Below, piece by piece: positions 22,118-34,629 of a DNA stretch of 64,000 nt (position 1 is its first letter; every line of letters starts with the position of its first letter). Source of the DNA: Microcebus murinus. Lineage: Eukaryota; Chordata; Mammalia; Primates; Cheirogaleidae. The translations under genes and the position numbers were made by a program. Location: NCBI RefSeq assembly GCF_040939455.1, contig NC_134104.1:142016501-142080500 (forward strand), written 5' to 3'. The notes beneath the pieces were generated by a model. It worked only from the letters and a program-made list of their open reading frames with translations. It did no database searches and was not told the origin of the DNA.

Positions 22118-22767
22118 TCCTTTTCTTTACCCATTCGATAATAGAAAATAAATTATTGTGAACTATAATCACTGTACGGTGCTATAGAACACTAGAAATT
22201 ATTCCTCTTCTCTTGGTACAGTTTTGTATTTGTTCACCAACTTCTGCCCATCTTCACTTTCCCCCTATCCTTCCCAGCCACTGACAACCACAATTCTACT
22301 CCTTTCTCCTAAGAGCTCAACTTTTTAAGGTCCTACATGCCAGAAAACATGCAGTATTTATCTTTTTGTTTCACTGGCTTATTTCACTTAACATGTTGTC
22401 CTCCAGTCTCATCCATGTGGCTGCAAATGACAGGATTCATTCACTTTCATGGTTGAATAATTCCATTGTGTATATGTCATATTTTTTATCCATTTGTCTT
22501 TTGATGAGTGTTTAGTTTGATTCCATATTTTTGCTATTGTAAATAGTGCTACAATAAACATGAGGGTGCAGATGTGCCTTCAATATACTGATTTCCCTTC
22601 CTTTGGATAAACAGTAATGGAATTGCTAGATCATATGGTATTTCTAGTTTTATCTTTTTGTGGAATTTCCATACTGTTTTCTATAATGGCTATACTAAAT
22701 TACATTACTACCAACAGTGCATAGGAGTTCCTTTTTCTCTGCATTCTTGCTAGCATTTACTGTTTGT

Positions 22768-23035
22768 CTTTTTTTTTTTAGACAGTGTCTCACTGTATCA
22801 CCCCAGTTAGAGAGCAATGGCACCATGATAACTCACAGCAACCTCAAACTCCTGGGCTCAGGTGATCCTCCTGCCTCAGCCTCCCAAGTAGCTGGAACTA
22901 TAGGTGCATACGGCCATGTCTGGCTAATTATTTTTTCTATTTTTTGTTAGAGACGGGGTCTCACTCTCACTCAGGTTGGCCTCAAACTCCGGCCTTGGCC
23001 TCCCAGAGTGTGAGGATTTCAGAGATGAGCCACCC
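22768..23035 (-). mobile_element. Dimeric Alu SINE (antisense)
   Basis: Poly-T, then 'gacagtgtctcactgtatca', 'caacctcaaactcctgggct', 'cctcccaagtagctggaact', a T-rich linker, 'agagacggggtctcactctc' and 'ggcctcccagagtgtgagga'. Both monomers are present (about 268 bp). Wording resembles strepsirrhine Alu copies. It is inserted in the L1M ORF2 region, with T-rich flanks (near 22762 and 23047) as a possible imperfect target duplication. Confidence 0.9.
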
Positions 23036-25071
23036 TTCTCATTCTTTTTGTGTTTTTAATAACAACCATTCTGACTAGGGAGAAATGATGCCTTATTGTG
23101 GTTTTGATTTCTATTTTCCTGATTATTAGTGATGTTTGGCATTTTTTCATATACTTGGGGGTTATTTATATGTCTTCTTTTGACAGACATGTATTTAGAT
23201 CTTTTGCCTATTTTTTAAACAAATTATTTATTTTTTGCTGTTAAGCTGTTTGTGTTTCTTGTATCTTCTTGATCTTAATCCTTTGTCAGATGAATACTTT
23301 GCAAATATTTTCTTCCATTCTATAGGCTGTCTATTCACTCTGTTGATTATTTCCTTTGGTGTGCAGAAGCTTTTTAGTTTGATAAAATCCCATTTGTCTA
23401 TTTTTGCCTTTGTTGCCTATGGTTTTGAAGTCTTACCCATAAAATACTTGCCCAGCCCAATCTCCTGAAGCACTTTTCATATTCTTTATTCTAGTAGTTT
23501 TATAGTTTGGGATCTTACATTTAAGTCTTTAAACCATTTTGAGTTGATTTTGTATAAGTTGAGAGATAGGGGTCTAGTTTCATTACTCTGCATACAAATA
23601 TCTAGTTTTCCCAGCACTGTTTATTGAAGAGAGTATCCTTTCCCCAATGTATGTTCTTGGGGCCTTTGTCAAAAATGTGTCAGCTGTTAATACATGGGTT
23701 TATTTCTAGGTTCTCTATTCTGTTTCATTGGTCCATGTGTTTGTTTGTTTTTGTACCATTACCTTGCTTTTTGGTTACTGTAGCTTTACAGTATATTTTT
23801 AAGTCAGGTAGTGCGATGCCTTCAGTTCTGTTCATTTTGTTCAGTATTGCTTTAGCTATGTGGGGGTCTTTCGTGGTTCTATACAAATTTTTGGATTTTT
23901 TTCTCTATTTCTATATTAATGGCATTGCTATTTTAATAGGGATTGCATTGAATCTATAGATCACTTTGGGTAGTATGGTAATTTTAAGAATATTATTTCT
24001 TCTAATCCATGAATATGAGATATCTTTTCATTTGTTTGTGTCCACTTCAATTTCTTTTATCAGTGTTTTGCAGTTTTCATTATAGAAATATTTCACCTCC
24101 TTGGTTAAATTTATTTCTAGGTTTATTTTTTATTAATATTTAACTATTGCAAATGGGATTGCTTTAACTTCTTTTTTCGCTACTTTATCATAGGTGTATA
24201 AAAGTGCTACAGATTTTTTTGTGTTGGTATTCTACAACTTACAGAATTTGTTTACCAGTTGGTTGAGTCTTCAGGTCTTTCTATATATAAAATTAGGACA
24301 TTTGCAAAGAGAGCAGAATGACTTCCTCCTTTCCAATGTGAATGCCTTATGTTTTCTGTGTTCCTTTCTTCCTCTTTTATTGTTTATCTTTGTGATCTGG
24401 TGGTGTTCTATAGTGATAATGCTTGATTCTTTTGTCTTTCTTATTTCTGTGTCTGCTGTGCCAGTAAGTTGTAGACTTTCACATGTTTTCCTGATGATAA
24501 ATATTATTCTTTTGCTTTCAACTGTAGCGTTCTCTTTAAGCATTTCTTGTAGGGCTTGCCTAGAGGTGATGAATTCCTTCAGTTTTCGCTTGTTTAGGAA
24601 AGACTTTATTTCTCCATTTCTGAAGGATAGCTTTGCTGGACATAGTATTCCTGTTGACGTTTATTTCAGCACTTCAAATATATCATCTGATTCTCTCCTG
24701 GCCTATAAGGTTCTGCTGAGAAATCTTTTGTCAGTTTGGTTGGGATTCCCTTAAAGCTTTTTGCTTCTCTCTTGCTGTTTTTAGAATTTTCTCTTTGTGT
24801 TTAACTTTTGACCATTTGACTATAGTGCCTCAAAGAGAAATTTTTGTGTTGAATATATTTGGGATGTCTTTGAGCTTCCTGTATATGGATGTCCATATCT
24901 CTCCCATGACTTGGGAAATTTTCAGCTATTATTTTATTAAACGTGTTTTCTGTGCTTTATCCCATCTCTTTTCCTTCTGAAATGCCTATGATGTGAAAAT
25001 CTTTTCACTTAATGGTATGGTGTTCCATATCTTCCATAGGATTTCTTCATTCCCTTCTCCTCCACCTCCTC

Positions 25072-25131
25072 CTTTTTCTTTTCTTTTCTTTTCTTTTTTC
25101 TTTTCTTTTCTTTCTTTCTTTTTCTTTTTTT
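25072..25131 (+). repeat. (TTTTC)n microsatellite inside L1
   Basis: About 60 bp of TTTTC and TTTC units, located where antisense L1 ORF1 normally has a T/C-rich stretch. Probably an expansion of that seed. Confidence 0.9.
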
Positions 25132-25904
25132 GGTCCAACTGGCATATTCCAAAAGACCTGTGTTTAAATTCAGAAAGATTTTCTTCAGCTTAATCTGGTG
25201 CATTGTTGCATAGCTCTCAACTTTATTTTTGATTTCATTCATTAAATACTTTACTTTCAAAATTTTTGTTTGGTTCTTTTATTTTATGATATATACCTAT
25301 TTGTTGAATTTCTCATTAAGATCATGACTTGTTTTTTCTTATTTCATTGAATTATTTATCTGTGTTATCTCATATTTTGCCAAGTTACCTTGAACTCATT
25401 ATTTTAAATTTCAGGGATTGCATAGATTTCCTTTCCTTTGGTATCTGTTATTGGGGAATTATTGTGTTCCTTTGACAGTGACAGTTTTCTTGCTTTTTAT
25501 GTTTCCTGTGTCTTTACATTGATATCTGTGCACTTGGTGGAATAGATGCTTCTTTCAATTTCATGGAGTAGCTTTTGTAGGGAAAGATTTTTTTTTCCTT
25601 GTAAATCTGTCCTATTGTGTTGGTTGAGTAGGGTGCTGTGCCTTTGCTTCTAGGTGGCTTTAATAACGTAGTCCCCACATGATTTCTTTGCCCTACGCTG
25701 ATCTTTGGACCCTATGGGCATGCTGGCACGTGTGGTGGCTCTCCCCTCTGGAGGAGTCAGGGTCACTGGTGGCAGCGTATTTCTCTATGTGTTAAAATTG
25801 CTACTCAGTTCTTTGAACTTCTTCCTCTGCAAAGGGTTGTTTTGATTGTTTATTTTTAAGTATGCTTCTTCAACTAGATTCAAGACTTCTTAAAGCAAGT
25901 GTGT

Positions 25905-26100
25905 TTTAGATTGGGTTTCTTAGAAAAGACTCCGAGATGAAATTTTTTTTGCACATATTTTATTAACGAGTGCTTTTAAGAGATACACCTTTAAGAAAGT
26001 AGGGAAGGCAGGATGGCAGAGGGAGAAGCTAAGTTGAGGTCTCCGTGATGTTTCAAGAAGCTGTGGAGATTGTATGAACTTTTACAGTTGTATGCTATGT
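25905..26100. repeat. Possible ancient LTR-like repeat, family unknown
   Basis: 'gtttcttagaaaagactccg' and 'tttattaacgagtgctttta' resemble the ends of some antisense mammalian LTRs that carry 'agcagag...tttattgg'. A similar opening occurs at 51690-52110. I cannot assign it. Confidence 0.3.
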
Positions 26101-27434
26101 GGTGAGGTACAGAACTGTGATAAGTACCTGCCGGTCATGGAAGATGGAGGATAGGTGTGTCACCCTAAAGAGGGATGTGAATGACATATCACAATTTCAC
26201 TATAGAAAGGTTACATATGTTGATTAAATAAACATTTTGAGAGGCTACTATGTTCTAGAAACTTCCTTATGTTTCTGATCGTTAGCCATTATCTCATGAA
26301 GCCTGACTTCTCACACAGGGAAGGACAAGTTACATGGGCACAACAGAGTGATCAATTTCCTAAGATATTCTGTGCAGTGTATGAAACAAAAGTAATCTTA
26401 GCCTACGTAGATACGATATTACCACTGAGGTGCTGAAGCTGAACTGGGTTTTGGGAGAGAGGTATAAATTCGCTGAGCAAAAGTCCCTAGAGTGTTACCT
26501 AGAACAAGGTAAAAGGTAGAATACAACATAAGTTTGTTGTTTCTGAATTTTTATATTTGCAGCCATTATTCATTTCTAGTTTTTCAATAGTAATTTTTGT
26601 GTGCTGCATATTTATTTATCACACAGTAAATGCTCAGTAAAAATTTGTGGAATAAATATAGGAAATTAAAATTGACATTAGGATATCATATACATAAACA
26701 AATACATTTTTGTTTCAGTTTGAAGTGAGTAGGAATATAGAATGTTCAGCTTGGTAAGAATCTGAAAAAAAGTCCCATCTGCCTTCTAGACTCCTGATCT
26801 TCCACCGAAAGCTAGCTTAGGAAGTACATTATAATTTAGCTAGGTTTTTTTTGTTGTTTGTTTGTTTGTTTGTTTTTAGCAACTGTTACATGAATTGTTC
26901 TTGTTGAACTGAATAAAGCTGATATACATTTGGTGCCATCCGTCTCTCTATGACTCTGTAAAGTATAAGTACCAGGCTTTAAACATAATAAAGCATTCTT
27001 TTTAGATTGTTTTTGTGTCTTTGTTTTTTATCTTGTGACAACATGTTTGCATAGTGTATGTGACAAATCCCAAAGGCATAAGGAAAAGGTATGCGTTTTA
27101 TACTCTAGGAAAATTACCTTTCTTAAATGTGATAAATTTTAATGAAGAAAGTCAGAAGGTAGTGCATGGCAAATTTCATGCATTATACAAGCAATAGAAT
27201 TGAGTAGAGATGAGCATAAAAATTGCATAATTGGTCCCGAAAATAAGGACATTCTTAAATTGCTAAAGAGTCACCTTCTTGCTAGTAAATAACAGAAGAC
27301 ATGAATACACGGCATGAATAGCGTCAAATTTGGGAGGCTGTTAAACGCCTAGTCTACAGAGGTTTTTTCTTCAGGAAGTTATGTTCTTTAGGTAAACAAT
27401 AATGATTTCTGACTGGGGTAGGATTATTGTGACA
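26101..27434. other. Unassigned sequence with (TTTG)n tract
   Basis: No gene recognised. A short (TTTG)n/T-rich tract lies at about 26844-26877. A weak L2-tail resemblance occurs near 26610-26660 ('cacagtaaatgctcagtaaa'). Confidence 0.5.
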
Positions 27435-27660
27435 ATATTCAAATGATGCTTTGGAGAGTTTTAGCTGGCAACAACATATACAGTATACTTAGTGAGTACA
27501 AAAAGAAGGCAGAGAGACCAGTTAACAGAATAAATCCAGCAAATAGATGATGCCAACCTATACAAATATAGGCAGCAAAGAAAATGGAAAGGTGTATACT
27601 GGGAGCATATTTCGAAAAGAAGATTTGATTGTGGTGGGATTAGAAGAAAACACGAGTCAA
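27435..27660 (-). repeat. L2 LINE fragment (antisense)
   Basis: 'ggcagagagaccagttaaca' followed by a 'tagatgatgccaacctatac' segment fits the antisense L2 interior. It ends about 110 bp before the mariner. Confidence 0.45.
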
Positions 27661-27769
27661 AAATTACTGAGCTAGTACTGTAGAGATTATTTTACCACTC
27701 AGTGAATTTATTCAGTTATTTAACACATACATCAGTTCTTTGTGTTCTTTTTTTTTAATAGACCATCTA

Positions 27770-29033
27770 TTAGGTCATTAAATATGAAATGTCCAGTTTT
27801 GAATCAGAAGTTTAGTTTATTATATCTTAAACAAGAAGCAGTACAATTAATCAAAGTATGTGCCTAAACTATTGACAAAGTTTCGCCATCTTAGTGGTAG
27901 CTTGCTTATGCCAGCAGTGAAGAAGCCTGGAGAGGAAGTAGAGATGAAGTTTCAAAATGCGTTTTTCACAGCTTGTTGAGAATTGAATATTTTTCCTTGC
28001 AAGGAGTAGCCTGAAGCCCAGAAAAAGTGGTAGTCAGTTGGTGCAAGGACTGGTGAATACGGTGGATGGCAGGGAGTTTTTAAGTCCAGCTTCTACAGTT
28101 TGAGAAGCATTTTTTTTTTTTTTTGCAACATGTGGTCTTGTAAGAAGATTGGCCTGTCTCTATTGACAAATCTTGGCTGCTTAATCAGAAGCATCCCCAT
28201 CACTTCATCCAACTGGTTGCAGTAGACATCTGCTGTAATCGATGGACCGGTTTCATGAAGTTGTAGTGAATAATAACAGCGTTAGACCACCCACAGACAC
28301 CATTACGTTGTTTTGATGAATATTCAGTTTTGGACTATGTTTCAGCATTTCCTCTTTATCGTGCTGCATGCTTGTGATTGTCAAAAGAAATCTATTTTTT
28401 ATCACATGTACCAATATGGTGTACAAATTGTTTGCCTTTATGTTGTGACAGCAAAGAAAGGCAAGCTTTGAGACAATCTCTCTTCTGATGCTCATTTAAT
28501 TCATGTGGAGCCCATCTATCTAGCTTTTATAGCTTGCCCATTTGTTTCTAATGGTCCAATATTGTTGGAATAGTAATGTCAATCCTTGCCGCTAAATCAC
28601 GCATAGGTTGAAATGGATGTTTCCACTACAGCTTTCAGCTCATCATTATCCACCTTGATCTCAGGTCACCCACATGACTCATTTTCAAGATTAAAATCAC
28701 CAGAATGGAGCTTCTCAAACCATTGACATACCGTGTGTTCATTAGCCACATCCTTCCCAAATACTTCATTGATATTTCAAGCTGTCTTCCCTGCACTGGT
28801 TCCATGACGGAACTCATATTCAAAAATCACACAAATTTTTGTCTTATCCATGGTTTCACAAAAATCGCTCTAAAACAAAAATTGCAAGATAATCACATCC
28901 TGGCTTGAATGTTTGAAAGACTGAGGAGGTATCTTCACAATTAAAAAAGTAAGTGTCAAAGTGAAATGTCAGAGATATCAACTGTCAAACTTAGTACCTA
29001 TGGAAATCAGACAGTCTATGCTTAATAACCTAA
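27770..29033 (-). mobile_element. Full-length mariner-type DNA transposon (1264 bp), decayed
   Basis: Both ends carry related terminal inverted repeats reading inward: 'ttaggtcattaaatatg' from 27770, and on the other strand 'ttaggttattaagcatag' from 29033. Each is flanked by TA (27768-27769 and 29034-29035), the target duplication made by Tc1/mariner elements. Inside is a decayed transposase (27847-28851, minus) of the D,D34D mariner type. Total length and the short spacers between TIR and gene match ordinary mariners. Of the families I can recall, the protein is closest to the cecropia group that includes primate Hsmar1. The element is inserted in unassigned sequence near L2 pieces. Confidence 0.9.
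27847..28851 (-). pseudogene. Mariner transposase pseudogene
   Basis: A mariner transposase cuts and pastes its element at TA sites through a DDE/D nuclease. Read from an ATG at 28851, the product starts MDKTKICVIFEYEFRHG and includes the helix-turn-helix-like ANEHTVCQWFEKL. Farther on come VDNDELKAVVE and a degraded linker motif (W-A-P-H-E-L; canonical W-V-P-H-E-L). The first catalytic Asp codon is at 28401-28403 (TCDKK), the second at 28135-28137 (LQD) and the third at 28033-28035 (APTDYHFF). YSPD has become YSPV. The C terminus ends in a GTYFD-like phrase before the stop at 27847. Length is about 335 codons, near the family norm of roughly 340. Several in-frame TGA stops (probably decayed CGA codons), a W-to-stop change after TCDKK, an A-tract near 28110-28125 and frameshifts make it inactive. 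Confidence 0.88.
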
Positions 29034-29035
29034 TA

Positions 29036-29529
29036 GTTCCATTTGGCAATTTGTGCATTTTTTGCTTATTGGATTTCAGTAGGGACAGAAAAGAGTGGAA
29101 TCATAATCATCTATTAGGGTGAAATTGTCAAAAGTTCAATTGTTCCTGACTCTTTTTAAATGATTAATTCATTAATTTAACTTTTATATAATATCTCTTA
29201 TACACTCAATATTCTAAAGCAGGAGCTGATAAAAAAGCAGTTATGAACAAATATAACTTAGTGAAATAGTATAATTTATATAGAATCATGGATTTTTATA
29301 GCAATAGCGAGGCATGAGGATGTCTAACCTAATTCATTAGAGAAAAAAGACACCTTCCTGGAGAAAATGACACCCAGATATAGAATGGAGGTGAGTGGTA
29401 TTTAACCCACTTAAAGAGACAGAGAGAGACTGAGAGAGATGTTCAAAGACAGAATCAAGGTCCTAAAGAAAATCTGGATACTTTTATGAAACATGTTACA
29501 AGAAATGTGATGAAATATTTGGACAGTGC
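29036..29529. other. Unassigned sequence
   Basis: No gene or repeat recognised. An AGAG-rich patch lies near 29416-29441. Confidence 0.45.
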
Positions 29530-29870
29530 CCACAATATGAAAATCATTGTTCCCCAGAATGAGAAGTTTGAGTTTTATTTTAAGGTCTCAGGATTCCAAC
29601 CAGGATAATGACATGATCAATTTAAATGTTAAAAGATCAGCATTGTATTAGTGAAGAGTAAGGCATGGGCAACAGCAACGTCATGGCAAGAATTCTGAGA
29701 TCTTAAATAAATAGTTGGCAATGTAGAGTAGGAAATAGCACAGCTAAGGTGTTATTAAAAGAAAGAATGAGCAGGATGAAGTAAGTGATTAGGAGGTGAG
29801 GAAGAAGGAGAGAATAAGATGATAAGGTGGACATTAGCTAGATACTCCTCAAACCAATTTTTATTCTCTT
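29530..29870 (-). repeat. L2 LINE fragment, weak (antisense)
   Basis: 'tttgagttttattttaaggt', 'ataatgacatgatcaattta' and 'gttaaaagatcagcattgta' follow the antisense L2 interior order. Strongly diverged. Confidence 0.45.
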
Positions 29871-30165
29871 GCACAAAGTTAATTAATATTTATTTTAATT
29901 GTCTTGTAATTGAGTGGAGCTACATGAAACACTCTTGCCAATGGAATGTAAACAAATGATTTGTGAGCAAGGGAATTAAAGAGGGTATGCCTTCTCCATA
30001 CTTTCTTTGATCTCCCAGTTATTTTGCTGGATGATGCCAGGATGGCCTTGACATCATATTAAATATTTAAATGATGGCATATCCAGTAGGTGAAAGTAGC
30101 TTGCATCCCTGAATGACTGCACTGGGTAGAGCCTCATTGATCCACGTTGGATTCTAAATGAGAAA

Positions 30166-30170
<5 letters not shown>

Positions 30171-30200
<30 letters not shown>
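30171..30200 (+). repeat. (TG)15 microsatellite
   Basis: Fifteen uninterrupted TG units. Confidence 0.98.
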
Positions 30201-30204
<4 letters not shown>

Positions 30205-31971
30205 TAGAAAAACCTCAGGATGGTAACAATGTCTCCTATAGTTTATCTAAACAATCATCTTTTTAACAACAACTAGAGTTACATTGACTAATACCACTAT
30301 TATTCAAATTTATTGCTTGAGAATATGAGTAGATGAATAATAATACCTTTCAACAAACTCTGGAACATGGTAGAATGAGTTTTTTGGGTGGCATAGGATT
30401 TCATATCTAATCAATTAATTTTGATATGTCTGTGTTTTATCAAAAAGTATATAACAATTGGAGGTATGGATGTGATTCTGAGGCTCAGAGAAAAAGATAT
30501 GGTTGTAAACATACTAATAGGACTTATTAGCATAGGTTAAAATTAAAATTATAAGAGTGAATGATAATACCCAAGAGTTTTCATGCCACGAGAAGAGAAA
30601 TTGTCTGGGATCAACACCTCATGAACATGAACACTGAATAAATAGGAAGAGAGAAAAGAACCTGAAAAAAACGCTGGAGGCAGAGAGCAGCAAAGTGGTT
30701 GGGTGGAGAGCCAGAAGAATGGAGTGTTTCATAATATAAAAGGGGATAGAGTTGCATAAAAGAGGTAACAGCCAACAAAAATCAGTATTTTCAGAAAAGT
30801 CTAGGAATAATCAGTTTATTAGATTTTACTCCTAGAAGGTCATGTGTGTCATGGCTATATGTCCTATTTGCTTAGGATGGTTCCAGTTGATTCTTAATTA
30901 TTAACAGTACCCCTTTTCACTCTGAAAAGCATCCTGGCTTGGATGATAAGAAATACAGTCACATTAGTCCTAAGAATCTTTAGTAAAAATAGTTTCCAAC
31001 TAGTGATAATATAAGTTTGCTGTAGTTTGAGAAGTTCATGGATGAGAAAGTGAGGGGGAAGAAATATGCTTAACTGTGACAAGAAAGAAAGTGCTGAGGA
31101 GGTGGTTTGAGGACTTGATAAAAGGAGTTTTGTTTGTTTGTAATTTTTCTTTTCAAGTTAAAAGAAACTTCTACATATTTTGTGCTGAGAAGAAAAACAA
31201 CTGTAGATAAGGAGAAATGCTATATTTCTTGGTAATGAACAGAGTTCCTTGATTAGGTTCTAAATGAAGCAAAATGGATTAAATATCAATTCTTCATCTT
31301 CTTTAATGGCCATTTGTTCTCCTTTTTGCTATTTGGGGCCACAGATATATTGTATTTTTAACCTACATTATTAGTGATAACCTCTAAAAATGAAGACTGC
31401 ATTTTGGCAAGGACAACTACATGTGTGGTCCTGCAAGTGATTTATGTACTTCTTTAGTTTTTATACTTGTTTAAATGCTTTGTTATTATTTTTACCAGCT
31501 AATTCCTGTTTTTAAATCATGGGCTATGTAACTAACACAATTTAATATCTTGAGTGTAAGCAGAAGCATGTTTACTAACCAATGCATGTCTTTTCTTCTC
31601 TCTTGGGGATGGTAATCATTGTTTCTATTTGGCTATATATTAAATATTAATGCTCTCTGAAGTCTAAATACCTATGATTCACAATATGAAATTTAAGACT
31701 AACTTATCCCCTTTATGACACTAAATAACAGTGTTAACTGTACTACGTATGGAGAGAGATCAGAATTAAAACTGGTAAGATAAAGTCAGACTAACCTCAA
31801 TTAGGATTCTTATCTACTTAGAAGTATGAGAAAATGTATCCTTCAATATCATTCAATCATGCATCTCTAATTGGATATTTTGTTTAGCAAAGAAATTTAT
31901 TGCAACAAGAACCATTTGTAATGAAAGAAATCCTTCTATGATGAAAAAAATGAAACTACTTTAAAACAAAT

Positions 31972-32003
<32 letters not shown>

Positions 32004-32018
32004 CATATATATATATAT
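31972..32018. repeat. (TA)n microsatellite, palindromic
   Basis: About 47 bp of TA repeats with symmetric 'gtatatatatac' interruptions, so the tract is self-complementary. Confidence 0.95.
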
Positions 32019-32895
32019 TTAAAGTTTGAAAAAGTAACGCTTCTTGAATTGGTGACAGGCTTATGGGCAAAGCAGGCACTAGCTCAGTGGTTCATGTATA
32101 ATAGCAATCCAGGAGACTTAGCTGGAAAGTTAAAGTTGAAATCTCATTATAAGAAAGAACTTACTGCTGTTGAAGATCTGTTCCACTACAGTTAATATTC
32201 GGCCCAGGAGAAGCCATTTTTCAGAGGGATGTCAGTGGTAATTGTGATTTTCCCAAAGTAGGAACATTCCATATAAATGATCATGTCTCATTCCCACTAT
32301 GAGATTGCATATTCGAAAATTTTAGTTTAAAAACCATGTGACTCATCTACTTTAACAGCCAAGCAATACTTGTTTTGGACTTAGCCGGCTCATTTTTTTT
32401 CCTTATGTCTCTAAAAATTTAGACTGGTTAGAAAAATATTTATATTTTTTCGTGGAGATGAAAGAAACTTGGAGAAAGAAACAATAGTCTTAGCAAAAGT
32501 AACATTGAATAGCGTTGACAGGAAGAAAAAGATTGACTTAAGTGGACAGGAATATACAAGTTAACATATTAGAGGGTGGCCATCTTGGCTACACTGAGAT
32601 TTTAAGTAGACAAAAGGGAGTCTAGTGAAAGAACACGAAGAGCAGCCAGGTATAATTCCTATTCTACCTTATAGGAATTACAAGTGACATTTCAGGATGT
32701 TGGCATGGACTATCATATTCAAAGTGAGGAACGTGGAACTGTGTTTAATATTAGGTTTTACTGTGGGTGGGAGCAACCTTATGAATCCTTTGTTTTTAGA
32801 ACCTACGCTTACACTAAATTTGATGTTTTTGCTTCTAGGTGCCAGCTTGATATTCCCATTAAACTGGTCTTCTCCCAGTCTTGTCCAACTCGGTG

Positions 32896-33660
32896 AATGA
32901 ATCCCCACAGATTCCAAAAAGAAACCTGGGAGTCATTTTCAATTTCTCACTTTTTTAAAAAAAATTTTTATAATACCAAATCAATTTCCAAGTCAAGCAA
33001 ATTACATTTCCTCTAGGCATTTTAAATCCATGCATTCCTTAACTTCTTTATTGCTACTATGCTATTCCATGTCCTGCCATCTCTTAACTGGACTTCTGTA
33101 ACTATCTCTTGACATTTATTCTTGTCTTCTACAAAATACTCTCTCTATAGAATTTGTTCTCCAGATGGTATTCAGAGAAATTGTTTGAAAAATATAAATC
33201 TAATCGTATAAATGCCCTTCTTAAAGCCCTTTGTTTTCCATTTTCTACACAATGTTTTCTAAGATCCTTAATTACATGGCCTTCTCTTTTCTGTATTGGT
33301 CTCTCTCTGGAACTTTTTTCTTTTTTCTACACAATCTTTTCAGCCATTTAATTTATATTCACCTTTCTGGCCTCAATTTAAATGCCATATACATAGGGGA
33401 AATTTTCCCTGATGTCACTCAAGCTGGGTAAGAATCTTCTGTTTTATATTTTTATAACACCCTGTCCATAGCATGCAACACAATGTAATTAACTATATTT
33501 TTTATGTATGTAATAATTGGGTTAGTACATTTCTTTCTGCTAGACTGTAAAATTCTTGAAGACAGGGTATATACAATGTTGGATTCCCTAGCACCTACAA
33601 TAGTGCCTGGATCTTTGTAGTTACTCATTGATAAATGAGCAAATCAATGAATACTTGGCT
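32896..33660 (+). repeat. L2 LINE, C-terminal ORF and 3' tail (sense)
   Basis: Sense L2 order: 'gaaacctgggagtcattttc' near 32920, 'aactggacttctgtaactat' near 33087, 'aatgcccttcttaaagccct' near 33212, 'tttccctgatgtcactcaag' near 33404, and the tail 'ttcttgaagacagggtatat', 'caatagtgcctggatctttg'. A long copy, heavily mutated. Confidence 0.8.
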
Positions 33661-34629
33661 ATAAAAGTTGATACCAACAAATCTTTTTGTAATTTTGAAA
33701 TTATTTTCCACAATAAGAGTCACTTTGACATGTATTTGTGATTAATCTTATTTATATTTTATAAATGTCTTTCAGACTTTTATAAACATCTTTTATTCAA
33801 CGTCATTCTCTTATTCTGGACTTCTTAACTTTTTAGGATGAAAACACATTGTAAAGAGCTTCTTGACTCTTGGTCAACTTACGTGTGTGTATGTGTTAGT
33901 CAATCTGTGTGTAAATGCTAAGGGTGATTTTGCTGGATTTTCCCAGGATTCTGTCTCTGGATATAAAGATATTTTAGAAGAGAAAGACTTGTAGAGAACC
34001 TCTTCAAAGCCAATCACTTTCCAGAGGTTCATTGACTTGTTCAAAGCCATAAAATACAGTTATGGGCATGGCTTCCCTCTGCACGACCAGTAATTTTTTC
34101 TATAGTAGTACCCTGACCTTCTTGATACTGTCTTCTACATATGGCTACATGTAGACATTGAAGATTCATGGGATAATAAATTCATAAGCTAAAGAAATGT
34201 TACCTGGTGACAGCTTTAGAAACCACAGTACGGTGCAAAATATTTTACCAAATTGACTTGTTAAAAGAAAAATACTGTGGACTTAAAATCTAGGACAAAT
34301 TGGACATGTATCTTGCATTGACCACATTCGTTTCTGTTATATATCTCTATATTTGGAACTCAGATACAAAGAGGTGTTTCTCCTTCTCTTTAGTTCATAG
34401 CATGTTACTATTAGCTATCTAATCAAGGTCTTTATTTTATTCTATTTCACTTTGTTTTTTCCCTTTCATTTCTGATTCCCCCTCCCACTATGAGCATCAA
34501 CTCTGATGTGTTTGATATGCATCCTTCAATATGCGCATCTTGCATGAGTGTTGTTTTGGGTTTGATTCAAGAGTATATATTGGTCTTGTGCTACAAATCG
34601 CATCTGGTGAACAGTTTCTTCGCCCAGAA
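33661..34629. other. Unassigned sequence
   Basis: No gene or repeat family recognised. Confidence 0.45.

Larger units (their letters stand above)
21873..25800 (-). mobile_element. Large old LINE-1 (L1M) with internal deletion (antisense)
   Basis: Antisense order: 3' UTR (21873-22400), ORF2 C-terminal and RT sequence (22400 to about 24340), then a jump to ORF1-ORF2 spacer and ORF1 (about 24350-25400), then ORF1 N-terminal or 5' UTR text to about 25800. ORF1 landmarks include 'cttgtagggcttgcctagag' (24548), 'tctctcctggcctataaggt' (24692) and 'atttgactatagtgcctcaa' (24816). The endonuclease and N-terminal RT parts are missing. A young L1 end (22042-22117) and an Alu (22768-23035) interrupt it. 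A T/C-rich microsatellite has grown in ORF1. Open frames at 23235-24980 are the non-coding strand of this element. Confidence 0.85.
29871..32895. other. Long unassigned stretch with two microsatellites
   Basis: No gene or repeat family recognised over 3 kb, apart from a (TG)15 tract and an AT tract listed separately. Open frames at 30894-31082 and 32678-32917 are short, with counterparts on the other strand. This is among the least repeat-rich parts of the window. Confidence 0.45.

Noticed and set aside
24194..24754. 186-codon plus-strand open frame rich in hydrophobic residues, membrane-protein-like
   Set aside because: It is the complement of L1M spacer and ORF1 sequence; antisense L1 text often reads as Phe/Leu/Ser-rich frames.
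29035..29042. Possible extension of the mariner beyond 29033
   Set aside because: The TIR ends at 29033 and TA at 29034-29035 mirrors TA at 27768-27769, which fixes the boundary.
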